From positions 1 to 64,000 of the forward strand of contig CALJEI010000005.1 of the NCBI GenBank assembly GCA_938074605.1: DNA of 64,000 nt, read 5' to 3'. Below are positions 34,935 to 45,049 of the stretch, piece by piece; position 1 is the first letter of the stretch, and each line of letters starts with the position of its first letter. The notes under the pieces are model-generated. The model ran no database searches and had not been told where the DNA came from. It saw only the letters and a list, made by a program, of their open reading frames with translations. This stretch comes from an uncultured Ignisphaera sp. Its GTDB lineage: Archaea > Thermoproteota > Thermoprotei_A > Sulfolobales > Ignisphaeraceae. A program made the position numbers and the translations under genes.

Positions 34935-35957
34935 ATGCCAATCAATAGAGAGTATATAGTGAAAAGAGCTATATCACTTATATTTGTAGTGCTTGGAGTT
35001 ATAGTAATAACCTTTATCATTACCAGGGTGATTCCCGCTCGACCTGAGCTTCTATGGGCAGGCCCACATGCAACAATTGAACAGATAGAACGGGCTAGAA
35101 GAGAACTACATCTAGATAAACCAATACATATCCAGCTATGGTATTATTTCACAGATCTATTTACAGGTAACTGGGGCATTTCATGGAGGACTAGAATGCC
35201 AATCCTACCATCTATACTAGGCGCTCTTCCAGCTACATTAGAGCTAGTAGTATTTGCTTTTATTTTAGCTATAGCTATTGGAATACCCCTGGGTATATCT
35301 GCAGCTATTAGAAGGGGAAGTAGTGTAGATAACATTATAAGGATATTTAGTGTTTCTGGAGCTTCTACACCAGTTTTTTGGTTAGCACTACTTCTACAGC
35401 TAGTACTCTGCAATTGGCTAGGGCTACTACCAGCTGCAAAAAGAGTTGATGAATATATTGTTCTCTCTACGGGCTTTAGACCTATAACAGGCTTCTATAT
35501 TATCGATAGTTTAATCCAGGGCAATATGCTAGTCTTCATAGATGTAGTTAAAAGAATTTTTCTTCCAGCAATAGTTCTTTCACTATATCCAATGTGTTTA
35601 AGCATTAGAATGACAAGAGCTCTTACACTAGAGGTTCTTAGCGAACTACATGTAAGAAGCTCTATTGCATGGGGTATTCCACGAAATAGGGTACTCTATA
35701 GATATGTACTTAAAAATGTTTTAGCCCCCGTAATAGCCTCTCTCGGACTTTCCTTTGGTTATACTGTTGTAGGAGCCTTTATGGTTGAAATAATATTTGT
35801 TTGGCCTGGTATAGGCTACTATACAGCTATGTCTCTTCTCAGCTACGACTATCCAGCTATAATTGGCTGTATAATTTTTGTTGCAATTCTATACTCTATA
35901 ATAAATACTATTGTTGATTTAATTCACGCCATTATAGACCCTAGGGTGAAGCTATAG
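34935..35957 (+). CDS. peptide ABC transporter permease, OppB-like
   Basis: This 340-aa OppB-type permease has the N-terminal helix (SLIFVVLGVIVITFIITRVIP), the HLDKPIHIQLWYYFTDLFTGN segment shortened as usual for the family, an EAA loop (ARSS-like: HVRSSIAWGIPRNRVLYRYV) and the C-terminal VDLIHAIIDPRVKL signature. A clear AAGGAG (34922-34927) stands 7 bases before the ATG. Its TAG stop overlaps the GTG start of the next gene. Confidence 0.88.
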   Translation: MPINREYIVKRAISLIFVVLGVIVITFIITRVIPARPELLWAGPHATIEQIERARRELHLDKPIHIQLWYYFTDLFTGNWGISWRTRMPILPSILGALPATLELVVFAFILAIAIGIPLGISAAIRRGSSVDNIIRIFSVSGASTPVFWLALLLQLVLCNWLGLLPAAKRVDEYIVLSTGFRPITGFYIIDSLIQGNMLVFIDVVKRIFLPAIVLSLYPMCLSIRMTRALTLEVLSELHVRSSIAWGIPRNRVLYRYVLKNVLAPVIASLGLSFGYTVVGAFMVEIIFVWPGIGYYTAMSLLSYDYPAIIGCIIFVAILYSIINTIVDLIHAIIDPRVKL

Positions 35958-36835
35958 TGGATTTAGAGGAGATTACATCAATACTTAGACTCATTAAATT
36001 AAATCCTCTATCCATAGTTGGCATAGCTATAGTTGCTACATTCATTACACTTGGAATTATATCTCCATATATAGTACCATATCCAGCTGATGCATGGGGC
36101 TATTCATATAATTTAGAAACAAGGCTTCTACCACCTTCATCAAAATATCTATTTGGTACTGATGAAATGGGTAGAGATTTATTTAGTAGAGTACTGCTTG
36201 GCACAAGATTCTCTCTAATTATTGCTATAGGAGTTGTTGGTATAGCACTAGCAATAGGCATTGTAGTAGGGTTGATAGCTGGTTACATGGGCGGCTCTAT
36301 AGCTATGATTCTCATGAGAATTACCGACATGTTTCTAGCCTTTCCACCACTTCTACTTGCAATAGCCTTTGCAGCAACACTTGGAAGAGGATTAGTAAAT
36401 GTGATTATAGCTCTAGCTCTTTCATGGTGGCCATGGTATGCAAGGCTAATATATATTCAAGTAAATTCTGTAAAAAATCTACCATTTATTGATGCCGCAA
36501 GGGTTATAGGACTTAGTACAACCAAAATAATGTTTAGACATATACTTCCAAACTCACTAACCCCTATCATAATTCAAGCAGCCCTTGATATGGGGTCAGC
36601 AATACTTGAAGCAGCAGGACTTAGCTTTCTAGGTATAGGTGTTCCTCCACCAATACCAGAATGGGGTCTTCTTATAAGCCAGGGATGGGCTCTTATAAAT
36701 AGAGCTTGGTGGCTAAGCCTCTTCCCAGGAATTGCAATTGTTATTACTGTTATAGGTTTTAATCTTCTTGCAGATACCTTTCAAGAGATTATGGATCCAA
36801 GGCTTAGAAGCACAATGGTTATGAGGGGCATATAA
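35957..36835 (+). CDS. peptide ABC transporter permease, OppC-like
   Basis: This 292-aa OppC-type permease has the KYLFGTDEMGRDLFSRVLLG signature after helix 1 and the EAA motif DAARVIGLSTTKIMFRHILP, followed by SFLGIGVPPPIPEWGLLI. It starts with GTG overlapping the OppB stop, and its TAA stop overlaps the OppD ATG by one base, so all are tightly coupled. Confidence 0.88.
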   Translation: MDLEEITSILRLIKLNPLSIVGIAIVATFITLGIISPYIVPYPADAWGYSYNLETRLLPPSSKYLFGTDEMGRDLFSRVLLGTRFSLIIAIGVVGIALAIGIVVGLIAGYMGGSIAMILMRITDMFLAFPPLLLAIAFAATLGRGLVNVIIALALSWWPWYARLIYIQVNSVKNLPFIDAARVIGLSTTKIMFRHILPNSLTPIIIQAALDMGSAILEAAGLSFLGIGVPPPIPEWGLLISQGWALINRAWWLSLFPGIAIVITVIGFNLLADTFQEIMDPRLRSTMVMRGI

Positions 36836-37815
36836 TGGTTAGAGACATAATTTTGAGCATCAATGACCTACATATAGACTACTATACACCTGATGGTGTT
36901 ATTAGAGCTGTTAGGGGAGTCTCAATAGAGCTCTGTAAAGGAGAATCTCTTTGTATAGTTGGTGAAAGTGGCTCTGGAAAATCAACAATAGGACTTGCTA
37001 CAATAAGAGCACTACCACAAAATGCTGTTATTACAAGGGGGGCTATACTATACAATGATATAGATATACTTAAGCTTAGTGAGGAAGAGATGTCAAAAAG
37101 AGTAAGAGGTAAGGAGATATCTATAGTATTTCAAGACCCTGCAGCTATGTTTAACCCCCTCTTCACTGTAGGTGAAATACTGCTAGACGTTATAGCTACA
37201 CACCTTGGTATAAGGGATAGGAGAAAGGCATATGAATATGGAATCAATATGCTAAAACTTGTTGAACTTCCAGATCCTGAAAGAGTAGTAAATTCATATC
37301 CACATGAGCTAAGTGGTGGAATGCTTCAGAGAGTTGCAATAGCAGTAGCACTATCTGCTAATCCAAAGCTGCTTATAGCTGATGAACCTACAACAATGCT
37401 TGATGTAACTATACAGGCCCAGATACTAGATCTTCTTAAAAGACTTAGAAATGAGCTTTCACTGTCAATGATATTCATAACACATAATCTTGGCGTTGCT
37501 GCAGAAGTGTGTAATAGAATTATGGTTCTCTATGCAGGCACATTATTTGAAGAGGGCTATACAGAGGATATACTTACAAACCCAATACATCCATATACAA
37601 GGAGGCTGCTTGAATGTATTCCAAGAGCAGGTAGAAGAGTTTCAAGGCTAAAATTTATACCTGGTACACTCCCTGACCTTAGGACGCCCATACCTGGATG
37701 TCCATTTGCACCTAGGTGTGAGTATACCACTGACATTTGTAGAAAAACACCACCACCAATATATGAAGTTGGCTATAAACATAAAGTATCATGTCATCTA
37801 TATCAAAAGAGGTGA
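36835..37815 (+). CDS. peptide ABC transporter ATPase, OppD-like
   Basis: This 326-aa ATPase has Walker A GESGSGKS (43-50), Q-loop FQDPAAMFNP, ABC signature LSGGMLQRVAIA, Walker B LLIADEPTTMLDVT and a switch His in FITHNLG. The C-terminal oligopeptide-transporter extension has the cysteine motif PGCPFAPRCEYTTDIC, which binds a 4Fe-4S cluster in this family. It energises uptake with OppF. Confidence 0.9.
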   Translation: MVRDIILSINDLHIDYYTPDGVIRAVRGVSIELCKGESLCIVGESGSGKSTIGLATIRALPQNAVITRGAILYNDIDILKLSEEEMSKRVRGKEISIVFQDPAAMFNPLFTVGEILLDVIATHLGIRDRRKAYEYGINMLKLVELPDPERVVNSYPHELSGGMLQRVAIAVALSANPKLLIADEPTTMLDVTIQAQILDLLKRLRNELSLSMIFITHNLGVAAEVCNRIMVLYAGTLFEEGYTEDILTNPIHPYTRRLLECIPRAGRRVSRLKFIPGTLPDLRTPIPGCPFAPRCEYTTDICRKTPPPIYEVGYKHKVSCHLYQKR

Positions 37816-37821
37816 ACTTTA

Positions 37822-38793
37822 ATGCTTCTAAATATTCTAAATCTTAAGATGTACTTCCCTATAAAAAAAGGTATCTTCGGTAGGGTGGTAGGCTATGTAA
37901 AAGCTGTTGACGATATAACATTTAGCGTTAATTTAAATGAAGTATATTCACTTGTTGGTGAAAGTGGTTCTGGAAAGTCAACTGTTGCAAGATGTATATT
38001 AAAGCTGTATGAGCCAACCAGCGGTAGAATTTTATTTGAGGGTAGAGATGTGACTTACGCCAGGGGTAGGGAACTACTTGAATATAGGATGAAGATTCAG
38101 GCTGTATTCCAAAACCCTTACCTCTCACTCAATCCAAGGATGCGTATAATTGATATTGTTGCTGAACCCATACTAGAGCATATGGATGTAGATAAAGCTG
38201 ATGCATATAGAATTGCTCTAGAGCTTCTTGAGAAGGTTGGGCTATCAGATGAATTAACTAGAAGATATCCAAGTAGCTTAAGTGGAGGTCAGGCTCAAAG
38301 AGTTGCTATAGCTCGTGCAATAGCTCTAAAGCCAAAGCTTGTAGTACTTGATGAACCTACATCAGCATTAGATGTATCTCTACAAGCCCAAATACTAAAT
38401 CTTCTTGAGGATCTATATAACGAGTATAGAATGTCATATCTTCTTATTTCACATGACCTCTCAGTCGTAAGATATATAAGTGATCGTGTTGGGGTTATGT
38501 ATCTTGGAAAGCTTGTTGAGGAAAGCTATACAGAAAACCTCTTTGAAAATCCACTACATCCATATACACAAGCACTTATTTCAGCAGTTCCAGAACCTGA
38601 TGCTACACGTAGTAAGCTAAGTAAAAGAATTGTATTGCCTGGAGAGCCACCTAGTGCAATTAGTCCTCCATCTGGCTGTAGACTTAACCCCAGATGCCCA
38701 CATGCAATGGATATCTGTAGAAGGGAAGAGCCCCCTATAATAGAGATAGAGAAAGGTCATACCGTTAGCTGCTGGCTATACACTAAAGCATAG
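37822..38793 (+). CDS. peptide ABC transporter ATPase, OppF-like
   Basis: This 323-aa ATPase has Walker A GESGSGKST (about 46-54), signature LSGGQAQRVAIARA, Walker B LVVLDEPTSALDVS and the C-terminal GCRLNPRCPHAMDIC cluster motif. It lies 6 bases after oppD. Its 3' end overlaps the 3' end of the convergent M20 peptidase gene by 11 bases. It may also serve the ATPase-less transporter at 15976-19233. Confidence 0.9.
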   Translation: MLLNILNLKMYFPIKKGIFGRVVGYVKAVDDITFSVNLNEVYSLVGESGSGKSTVARCILKLYEPTSGRILFEGRDVTYARGRELLEYRMKIQAVFQNPYLSLNPRMRIIDIVAEPILEHMDVDKADAYRIALELLEKVGLSDELTRRYPSSLSGGQAQRVAIARAIALKPKLVVLDEPTSALDVSLQAQILNLLEDLYNEYRMSYLLISHDLSVVRYISDRVGVMYLGKLVEESYTENLFENPLHPYTQALISAVPEPDATRSKLSKRIVLPGEPPSAISPPSGCRLNPRCPHAMDICRREEPPIIEIEKGHTVSCWLYTKA

Positions 38794-40039
38794 ATAGTGC
38801 TGCTATAACCTTTGCATCACTAATAATATTCTCAATTCTAGCGTATTCATTTGGCTCATGTGCAGTATCATCTATTGTTGACCATACAGCTGCTGGTATC
38901 CCCATACTTCTAAAGGCTGCAGCAACAGTTCCCCCACCAATACCAATAATTTTTGCATCTACCCCCCTAATAATCTTTAGAGCTTTTTTCAGCAGTTGAA
39001 CTATTTCAGAATTTGGATCTGTTGGTCTAGGGGCATCCTCCCTCTGAATAACCTCTATTTCTATCTCAGCATTCCTTCCATGCATATTCTTAACCTCATT
39101 AGCAATACTATGTATATCAGAGAGAACATCATCTACCCTATAAATTGGTAGTATTCTACAGTCAAAGGTAAACTCATGATCGCCAGGTATAATATTTGGA
39201 GCTCCAGTACTATTCCTCGATATTGTTGGTTCAAATGTACTTTCAGAAGGGTCAAAAAGCATATCTCTAGCTGAATACTTTTTATGGAGTATTTCATCAA
39301 GTTTTTGTATAAGGTTTACAGCAACTCTATGCGCATTTAACCCCTTATGTGGAGTACTTCCATGTGTTTGCCTACCCTTCACTCTAGCTTTAAACCATAG
39401 AATACTTTTTTCAGCAACCTCTATACAGCTTCCATCAGGTGTACCATAATCTGGTACAAGTGCTTGATCACTAGATTTAAAGAGCTCTGGATGTTTCTCC
39501 ATAAGCCATCTAATACCATACCTACTACCAGTCTCTTCATCACTTACAAATGCTAAAACCATAGTTTTTCTAGGCCTTATACCCAAATCAATAAGGGTTT
39601 TTAGAGCATAGAGAGAAGATACTATTGCCTGTCCATTATCCTCAGTACCTCTACCATAGATTTTACCATCTCTAAATACTGGATTGAAAGGTTTTGTTAC
39701 AGTCCACTGACTCAAATCCCCAGCTGGAACAACATCTAAGTGGCTCAATACCCATATTCTTGGAGCATTACGGTCTTCAGCATAGTAATAAACAATTATA
39801 TTTGGTCTAACACCATTTTTAGCCCTATGATCACTAGCATTAAATACATCAATTCTATCAAAACCCCACCTCCTTATAATATCTATAAGTCTTTCAGCCT
39901 TATCATACTCCCCCTCATAGCCATAGTCAGGACTAATAGCAGGTATACTAATTAGTTCCATAAGAGTTTTAACCATTTCATCCCTATATCTATCTACAGC
40001 ATCTAAAACGTTTTGTAAAGATCTTTCAAGACTCTCCAT
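38783..40039 (-). CDS. M20-family metallopeptidase
   Basis: This 418-aa zinc amidohydrolase of the M20 (ArgE/DapE/CPG2) family has VLSHLDVVPAGDLSQW (metal His and catalytic Asp), YGRGTEDNGQ (bridging Asp), FVSDEETGSRYG (catalytic Glu pair), and the C-terminal ligand region in IDDTAHEPNEYARIENI. It removes acyl or carbamoyl groups, or cleaves dipeptides. Its convergence with the transporter operon and nearness to the racemases suggests action on the imported compound, for instance an N-carbamoyl amino acid; this is inference. Confidence 0.85.
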   Translation of the reverse strand: MESLERSLQNVLDAVDRYRDEMVKTLMELISIPAISPDYGYEGEYDKAERLIDIIRRWGFDRIDVFNASDHRAKNGVRPNIIVYYYAEDRNAPRIWVLSHLDVVPAGDLSQWTVTKPFNPVFRDGKIYGRGTEDNGQAIVSSLYALKTLIDLGIRPRKTMVLAFVSDEETGSRYGIRWLMEKHPELFKSSDQALVPDYGTPDGSCIEVAEKSILWFKARVKGRQTHGSTPHKGLNAHRVAVNLIQKLDEILHKKYSARDMLFDPSESTFEPTISRNSTGAPNIIPGDHEFTFDCRILPIYRVDDVLSDIHSIANEVKNMHGRNAEIEIEVIQREDAPRPTDPNSEIVQLLKKALKIIRGVDAKIIGIGGGTVAAAFRSMGIPAAVWSTIDDTAHEPNEYARIENIISDAKVIAALSML

Positions 40040-40219
40040 AGACGTTCAGCCAAAACAATATAGGGGGTGCGGAAAATAAATCTATTATAGAATAATATGA
40101 TATAGAGCATAAGGTGTAGCGCCATGTTATAGCTGAAGATGTGTTACATGATTAGCTTTCCATAGAAGAGCTACGGCTAAGACTTCTAAATCTAAAACAC
40201 TTAATAATTTATCTAGCAG

Positions 40220-40735
40220 CTATATGCGTTTCTGAAGTTCAAGAAGCGCTCTTCTAATTCTATCAAGACCTTTAATATAGTCGCCAGGCTTTAGCTGTTC
40301 GCGCACCTCACCATAGTCTTCAGGACACGTTGTTAAAATAATACAACCCATAGACCACTGTAAAGGGAGATTGAAGTCTCTAGCTATTTCAAATAGCTTC
40401 ACCAGTGCTCTTTCATCTACAAGCCACTCATTCCCAAGTATAGAAAACACCTTTATAGCACAAGCTGCACATCTATCCTCAAAATACTTATATACCATTA
40501 CACACATATTTTTAAGAACATCATCAACATCTATTATGCTAGGCATTTCTTCTGGACAGAATTTTACTTCAGGTATTATATCACTAGCTTCCAGCCTAAG
40601 TTTAGCAGTAGATATATCTTCAGAAACTACAAGACTTCTACCTCTCAATTTTGCAATTCCACTCCGTAGCAGCATGTAGATAAGCGATATAGGTATAGCT
40701 AAATTGTTATTAGAATCCACAACAGTAATCTCCAT
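40220..40735 (-). CDS. hypothetical 171-aa cysteine-containing protein
   Basis: I do not recognise this protein. It looks cytosolic and helical, with paired cysteines near the centre (DRCAACAIKVFSILGNEWLV) and single cysteines in KFCPEE, KNMCVMV, MGCIIL and TTCPEDYG, perhaps a metal or cluster site. The N-terminal stretch (PISLIYMLLRSGIAKLRGR) reads like an amphipathic helix pair. Base composition and codon use match the neighbours. It stands alone between the M20 gene and the threonine synthase gene. Confidence 0.6.
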   Translation of the reverse strand: MEITVVDSNNNLAIPISLIYMLLRSGIAKLRGRSLVVSEDISTAKLRLEASDIIPEVKFCPEEMPSIIDVDDVLKNMCVMVYKYFEDRCAACAIKVFSILGNEWLVDERALVKLFEIARDFNLPLQWSMGCIILTTCPEDYGEVREQLKPGDYIKGLDRIRRALLELQKRI

Positions 40736-41079
40736 TGAAATAACCCAGTAGAGACTTTAAGTCTACGAAACATAAAAACTTTTAGATTATATAGTCATTA
40801 AGATTTGCTTTACAAATGCCTATCTATGGTAAAACAGTGAACATTATCTCTATTGGAAAATCCTTAATGTAAGGAGTAGAGAATATGATCTTAAATAGAG
40901 CCTAAAAGAATAGCGACAGATTGCTAAGCATTAAAACATATCAAATATCTATTTAATAAATTAATAAAACAATATAGTTTAAATAATGGATATAGAACAC
41001 ATCATTAGGACTACTAAAAGGTGTAGCAAAAACTATTAGATTGTTTTGGGATTTACTTAAAATTGTAGAGTTGGTGGCT
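40736..41079. other. 344-base intergenic region upstream of thrC-like gene
   Basis: AT-rich divergent region. A TATA-like ATAGTTTAAATAATGG (about 40974-40989) may serve the threonine synthase gene. A leftward promoter for the 171-aa gene is expected near 40760-40790. No RNA gene or repeat seen. Confidence 0.4.
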
Positions 41080-42147
41080 ATGTCTATAGATAAAGCTTTG
41101 TGGATCTGTAGGATGTGTGGATTTAGTAAGCCTATTATTGATGGCTATTTTTGGAGATGCCCTTTATGTGGATCACCACTTGATATAGGCTATAGTCCTA
41201 TATATGAATTTGGTGGAAAAGGTATTGATAGATTTAGAGGTCTTCTACCCTTCACACCTGAGAAATATAGGGGTGAGGGGGAGACAAAGATTGTTGAAGA
41301 GAATATTGATGGCGCTAAGATTTTCTTCAAGCTAGAGTATCTCAATCCTAGTGGAAGTTTTAAGGATAGAGGAACAGCTCTAGCTATTCACTACGCCCAT
41401 AGAATGGGATTTAGAAATATTATAGAGGATTCTAGTGGCAATGCAGGCATATCTGTGGCCATGTACTCCTCCATCTACGGTCTACACTCAACAATTGTTG
41501 TACCTAAGACTATCCCCCATACTAAGAAGAAATTAATTGAATTATTTGGAGGAAAAATTGTGGAGATGGATACAAGAGCTGCTGCAGCTAAATATGCGTT
41601 ACAGAATTCAGACAAGGGATTCTATGTTGCACATACGTGGAACCCCATGTATATCTATGGAGCTGCAACCATAGCCTTTGAAGTGTATGAAGACGTTGGA
41701 AAACCACATGTAGTTATAGTTCCAACAGGATCTGGAGGACTTCTACTAGGAATTTTAAAAGGATTTGAAATACTAAAGAACATGGAAAAAATAAATAGAA
41801 TGCCTATACCTATAGCTGTCCAAGGATATAGCGTTCAATCTATATATAGAGCTTTTAAAGGTTTTGAGAAATCTGGAGAAGAATCCACTCTTGCTGAAGG
41901 CATAGCAGTACCGGATCCACCCAGGCTAAAGGAGGTTGTTAAAGCTATAGAGATGTATGGAGGGGACGTAGTTCTCATAGGAAATAGCGAAATAGTTAAT
42001 GCATTAAGAGAGTTAATACAAATGGGATTCATAGTTGAACCAACATCAGCTACAGCCTATGCAGCATTTAAGAAAATTAAAAAAGAGTTAAAGAACCAAA
42101 CTGTATTAATACCCCTAACAGGTTCAGGCCTAAAGTTATCCCTATAG
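41080..42147 (+). CDS. thrC: threonine synthase
   Basis: This 355-aa fold-type II PLP enzyme has an N-terminal zinc-ribbon-like pair (CRMC and CPLC), the PLP lysine motif NPSGSFKDRG (K95), the substrate loop SSGNAGIS (119-126) and the phosphate loop VPTGSGGLLLG. It converts O-phosphohomoserine to threonine; a related cysteate or Ser/Thr lyase role cannot be excluded. I chose ATG 41080 over the upstream TTG (41041) because GGTGG lies just before it and the zinc-ribbon starts directly after. It is convergent with the lysine-less homologue at 42263-43384. Confidence 0.78.
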   Translation: MSIDKALWICRMCGFSKPIIDGYFWRCPLCGSPLDIGYSPIYEFGGKGIDRFRGLLPFTPEKYRGEGETKIVEENIDGAKIFFKLEYLNPSGSFKDRGTALAIHYAHRMGFRNIIEDSSGNAGISVAMYSSIYGLHSTIVVPKTIPHTKKKLIELFGGKIVEMDTRAAAAKYALQNSDKGFYVAHTWNPMYIYGAATIAFEVYEDVGKPHVVIVPTGSGGLLLGILKGFEILKNMEKINRMPIPIAVQGYSVQSIYRAFKGFEKSGEESTLAEGIAVPDPPRLKEVVKAIEMYGGDVVLIGNSEIVNALRELIQMGFIVEPTSATAYAAFKKIKKELKNQTVLIPLTGSGLKLSL

Positions 42148-42262
42148 TCATTTAAAGAATTGCTAATCCCATTAACGTTTATCAAAATAGGAAAATAACG
42201 GATTTAAAGTATTAAAACTTCTAAAAGGGGTACAAAGTAGGGTATAGCCATATGAATACAGT

Positions 42263-43384
42263 TTATAAGCCTTTGGTGCATAGCCTATAGTACTTAACCT
42301 TACGTCCTCCCCTAACCCTAACTTCGCTACATACCTCGCCCATTTTCTCCATACTTGATAACGCTTTATAGGTGCCTCTTAGCGTATATATTGGAGTCCT
42401 TTTCCATAATTCATATGCAGTTGCTTCACCAAGTTCAGCTAGTGCTGTACGTAGCTCTTTCCTCAATCCTATGCCATTGTATCTCTTCATCTGTTGCTTA
42501 AACCCCATAGTAACTACAGCAATAGAGCTACCTAGATTCTCTGCAATAGTGTATGTAAGTGCTGATAGAGCTTTGGTCTTAATACCCATTTTACTTAGCT
42601 TTACAAGAGTTTCAAGGACCTCTTCTTCACTAATCTCCTCAACACGAACATTGCTATAGTATTGCAATAGCTTTGGTCTATCATACCCCTTTAGCACCAC
42701 CGCTACAACGCTATAGTGGTGGTCGTAGCCTAGCTCACGTAGTTCTTGAAAACCCTTAGCTAGGGAGATGGCTAGAGTTCCTGTACTAGCTGGCACCACT
42801 ATGTTTTCAGCCCTAACCTTTTTCTCAAAAATTTCAAAGGCTATAGTCTTTAAACCCTCAACTGTTAATGGATTTATGTAGCTTATCTCTAGTACTGCTG
42901 GAGCTTTATTTAAACTAACTAATTCTACACCTACTTCCTCAAGCAGTAGTAGATCGGAAGAACTTAGTAGCGATATTCTAGGGACTACGATGTATAGCTT
43001 AAGTGTATTGGCTAAATAGTAGGCTAGGGAAGCCGTAAAATCTTCCTCAAGCATTACTCTTGCAGTGGTTACGCCATTGGATAGTAGATAGCTAGATATT
43101 ACAGCCGATGCTCTATCAGCATAGGTTCCAGTAGGGTTAAACCTTTCATTCTTAACAACAACCTCTCCAACCCTATTGATTGGTGTTAAACCTTCGCCTC
43201 TACTAACGATTTTAGTAAATGGTGGTAGTAGTGAATATCTCCATACGCCTGGCTTAGATTTATCTATCTTAAAAATTGGGTTGCGATATTTTAGGAGGGG
43301 TAGACCGTTGCAAATAGGGCAAGTAAAGAGTAGAGCATCAAATGTGTGGCCGCAGGATATACACTGTAGGTAGTAGTCCATCAT
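42263..43384 (-). CDS. threonine-synthase-fold pseudoenzyme with winged helix, candidate pdx regulator
   Basis: This 373-aa protein has the same layout as the intact enzyme at 41080: a Cys4 ribbon (C8, C11, C22, C25) and a fold-type II PLP domain. Yet the PLP lysine motif reads NPTGTYADRA, with Ala at 89 where Lys is needed. The SSGN loop is replaced by EEDFTASL, and the glycine phosphate loop by VVPASTGTLAI. Residues about 305-370 form an added winged helix (RKELRTALAELGEATAYELW then YKALSSMEKMGEV, and the wing RVRGGRKVKYYRL). It follows pdxT by 11 bases in the pdxS-pdxT operon. I infer a ligand-sensing transcription factor, perhaps for PLP or an amino acid. Confidence 0.65.
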   Translation of the reverse strand: MMDYYLQCISCGHTFDALLFTCPICNGLPLLKYRNPIFKIDKSKPGVWRYSLLPPFTKIVSRGEGLTPINRVGEVVVKNERFNPTGTYADRASAVISSYLLSNGVTTARVMLEEDFTASLAYYLANTLKLYIVVPRISLLSSSDLLLLEEVGVELVSLNKAPAVLEISYINPLTVEGLKTIAFEIFEKKVRAENIVVPASTGTLAISLAKGFQELRELGYDHHYSVVAVVLKGYDRPKLLQYYSNVRVEEISEEEVLETLVKLSKMGIKTKALSALTYTIAENLGSSIAVVTMGFKQQMKRYNGIGLRKELRTALAELGEATAYELWKRTPIYTLRGTYKALSSMEKMGEVCSEVRVRGGRKVKYYRLCTKGL

Positions 43385-43395
43385 TAGACAACAGT

Positions 43396-44004
43396 TTACC
43401 TCTTAACCATATCTAGAAAGTAGTTATATATAGCTATAGATTTAGTGATCTCAGGATGGAATGCAAGGGCCAGCATGTTCTTTTCAATGGCAGCAGCACC
43501 AACTCTATTGGTAGCCGGATGTTCAATATATGCTATAATTTTAGCATCATTCCATGCCTCAACAATTGCTGGAGCCCTTATAAATGCTACATCAATTTCA
43601 CCAACACCCTCAACCATAACCTTAGCTATAAATGAATCCCTCTGTCTTCCAAATGCATTTCTTACAACAGCTATATCCATTAGCTTTAGGGTGAACTGCC
43701 CTGTATCTCCAACAACCCTATCTTTTACACTTTTAGCCAGGAGTATGGTACCAGCACAAGTACCCATAACTACTCCACCACTCTCTACAAACTCTACTAT
43801 AGCCTTATCTACACCCTTAACTCTCATTAGAAAACCTATAGTGGTGGACTCACCACCAGGTATTATAAGTGCATCCAATCCATTAAAATCCTTAATACTT
43901 TTAACTGGTATTGCCTCAACACGTAACTCCTTAAGTAGCTGTAGATGCTCTAAAAAATCCCCTTGAAGCGCAACCACACCCACTTTAACCATACGGCTAC
44001 TCAC
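43396..44004 (-). CDS. pdxT: PLP synthase glutaminase subunit PdxT
   Basis: This 202-aa class I-type glutaminase has [14 protein letters not shown] at the N terminus, GGESTT (51-56), the nucleophile in GTCAGT (C83) and the His-Glu pair in AFHPEIT (H183, E185). It supplies ammonia to PdxS for de novo pyridoxal phosphate synthesis. It overlaps pdxS by 8 bases. The start may be the first ATG or the one at residue 5 (MVKVGVV). Confidence 0.93.
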   Translation of the reverse strand: MSSRMVKVGVVALQGDFLEHLQLLKELRVEAIPVKSIKDFNGLDALIIPGGESTTIGFLMRVKGVDKAIVEFVESGGVVMGTCAGTILLAKSVKDRVVGDTGQFTLKLMDIAVVRNAFGRQRDSFIAKVMVEGVGEIDVAFIRAPAIVEAWNDAKIIAYIEHPATNRVGAAAIEKNMLALAFHPEITKSIAIYNYFLDMVKR

Positions 44005-45022
44005 CTCTAACCTGCATAAGCTGCTCTGGTTTTAGGGTCCTTACATCTATTCCAAGCATAGATGCTTTTTCACTAACCATTTTCTGAGCTTCAACAACAG
44101 TCTCAGGGTCATCATAGTAGGATGTGGCAAGCACTATTGCTCTTGCTCGAGCCTCTGGATCACTACTCTTAAATATACCTGATCCTACAAATACGCCATC
44201 AGCGCCTAGCCACATCATAAGAGCGGCATCAGCTGGAGTCGCTATACCGCCAGCAGCAAAATTCACAACCGGTAGTCTGCCTAGCTTAGCTGTCAGTAGT
44301 GCTAACTCGTATGGAACTTTATTCTCCTTACAGTAAACCCATATTGCCTCCACATCACCTGACATATAGTAGCCTCTTAATGTAGCTATATCTCTGTTAA
44401 CCAACTTCATATGCTTTACAGCCTCAGCAACATTACCAGTACCAGGCTCTCCCTTAGTCCTAATCATTGAAGCACCCTCATAGATTCTTCTTAGAGCTTC
44501 TGGCAAACTTCTAGCACCATTTACAAATGGTGTTTTAAACATCCATTTATCGATATGAGCCTTTTCATCAACTGGCGTAAGAACCTCACTTTCATCAATA
44601 AGATCTACACCTATCTCCTCAAGCAATCTAGCCTCCTCAGCATGTCCTATTCTACACTTTGCTGACACTGGTATTGTTAGAGTCTCCATAACCCTTACAA
44701 TCACATTTAAATCAGCAGTTCTAGCAACGCCGCCTGCCGCCCTAACGTCATAGGGTAGCTTATCTAATATCATAACCCCTACGGCACCAGCATCCTCTGC
44801 TATACCACCCTGCTCCTCATTCGTTACATCCATAATTACACCACCCTTAAGCATTGATATAAAGCCATATCTAACAAGTGGGGTACCAATCCTTAGCGGT
44901 ATAAGTTCAAGACCTTCTTCACGCACACTATCCCTAAACTCAAGTAGTTTATATATCAAATTTCTAAGCTCATCCAAAAACATGTATGAATCTACTAACT
45001 TCATAGATATCCCTAGAATCAT
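43997..45022 (-). CDS. pdxS: PLP synthase subunit PdxS
   Basis: This 341-aa (beta/alpha)8 synthase has [20 protein letters not shown], the catalytic-lysine region [28 protein letters not shown], the second key lysine in [10 protein letters not shown] and the phosphate-binding [17 protein letters not shown]. It makes PLP from ribose 5-phosphate, glyceraldehyde 3-phosphate and ammonia. It is the first gene of the leftward operon pdxS-pdxT-regulator. ATG 45022 and ATG 45004 are both possible starts. A palindrome lies just upstream. Confidence 0.95.
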   Translation of the reverse strand: MILGISMKLVDSYMFLDELRNLIYKLLEFRDSVREEGLELIPLRIGTPLVRYGFISMLKGGVIMDVTNEEQGGIAEDAGAVGVMILDKLPYDVRAAGGVARTADLNVIVRVMETLTIPVSAKCRIGHAEEARLLEEIGVDLIDESEVLTPVDEKAHIDKWMFKTPFVNGARSLPEALRRIYEGASMIRTKGEPGTGNVAEAVKHMKLVNRDIATLRGYYMSGDVEAIWVYCKENKVPYELALLTAKLGRLPVVNFAAGGIATPADAALMMWLGADGVFVGSGIFKSSDPEARARAIVLATSYYDDPETVVEAQKMVSEKASMLGIDVRTLKPEQLMQVRGE

Positions 45023-45049
45023 AACCTATTTGAAGAGCTTTTTACACAT

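Noticed and set aside
34760-34948. 62-aa frame between the binding-protein and OppB genes
   Set aside because: Overlaps the OppB start and has no protein-like pattern; the gap is more likely an untranslated spacer.
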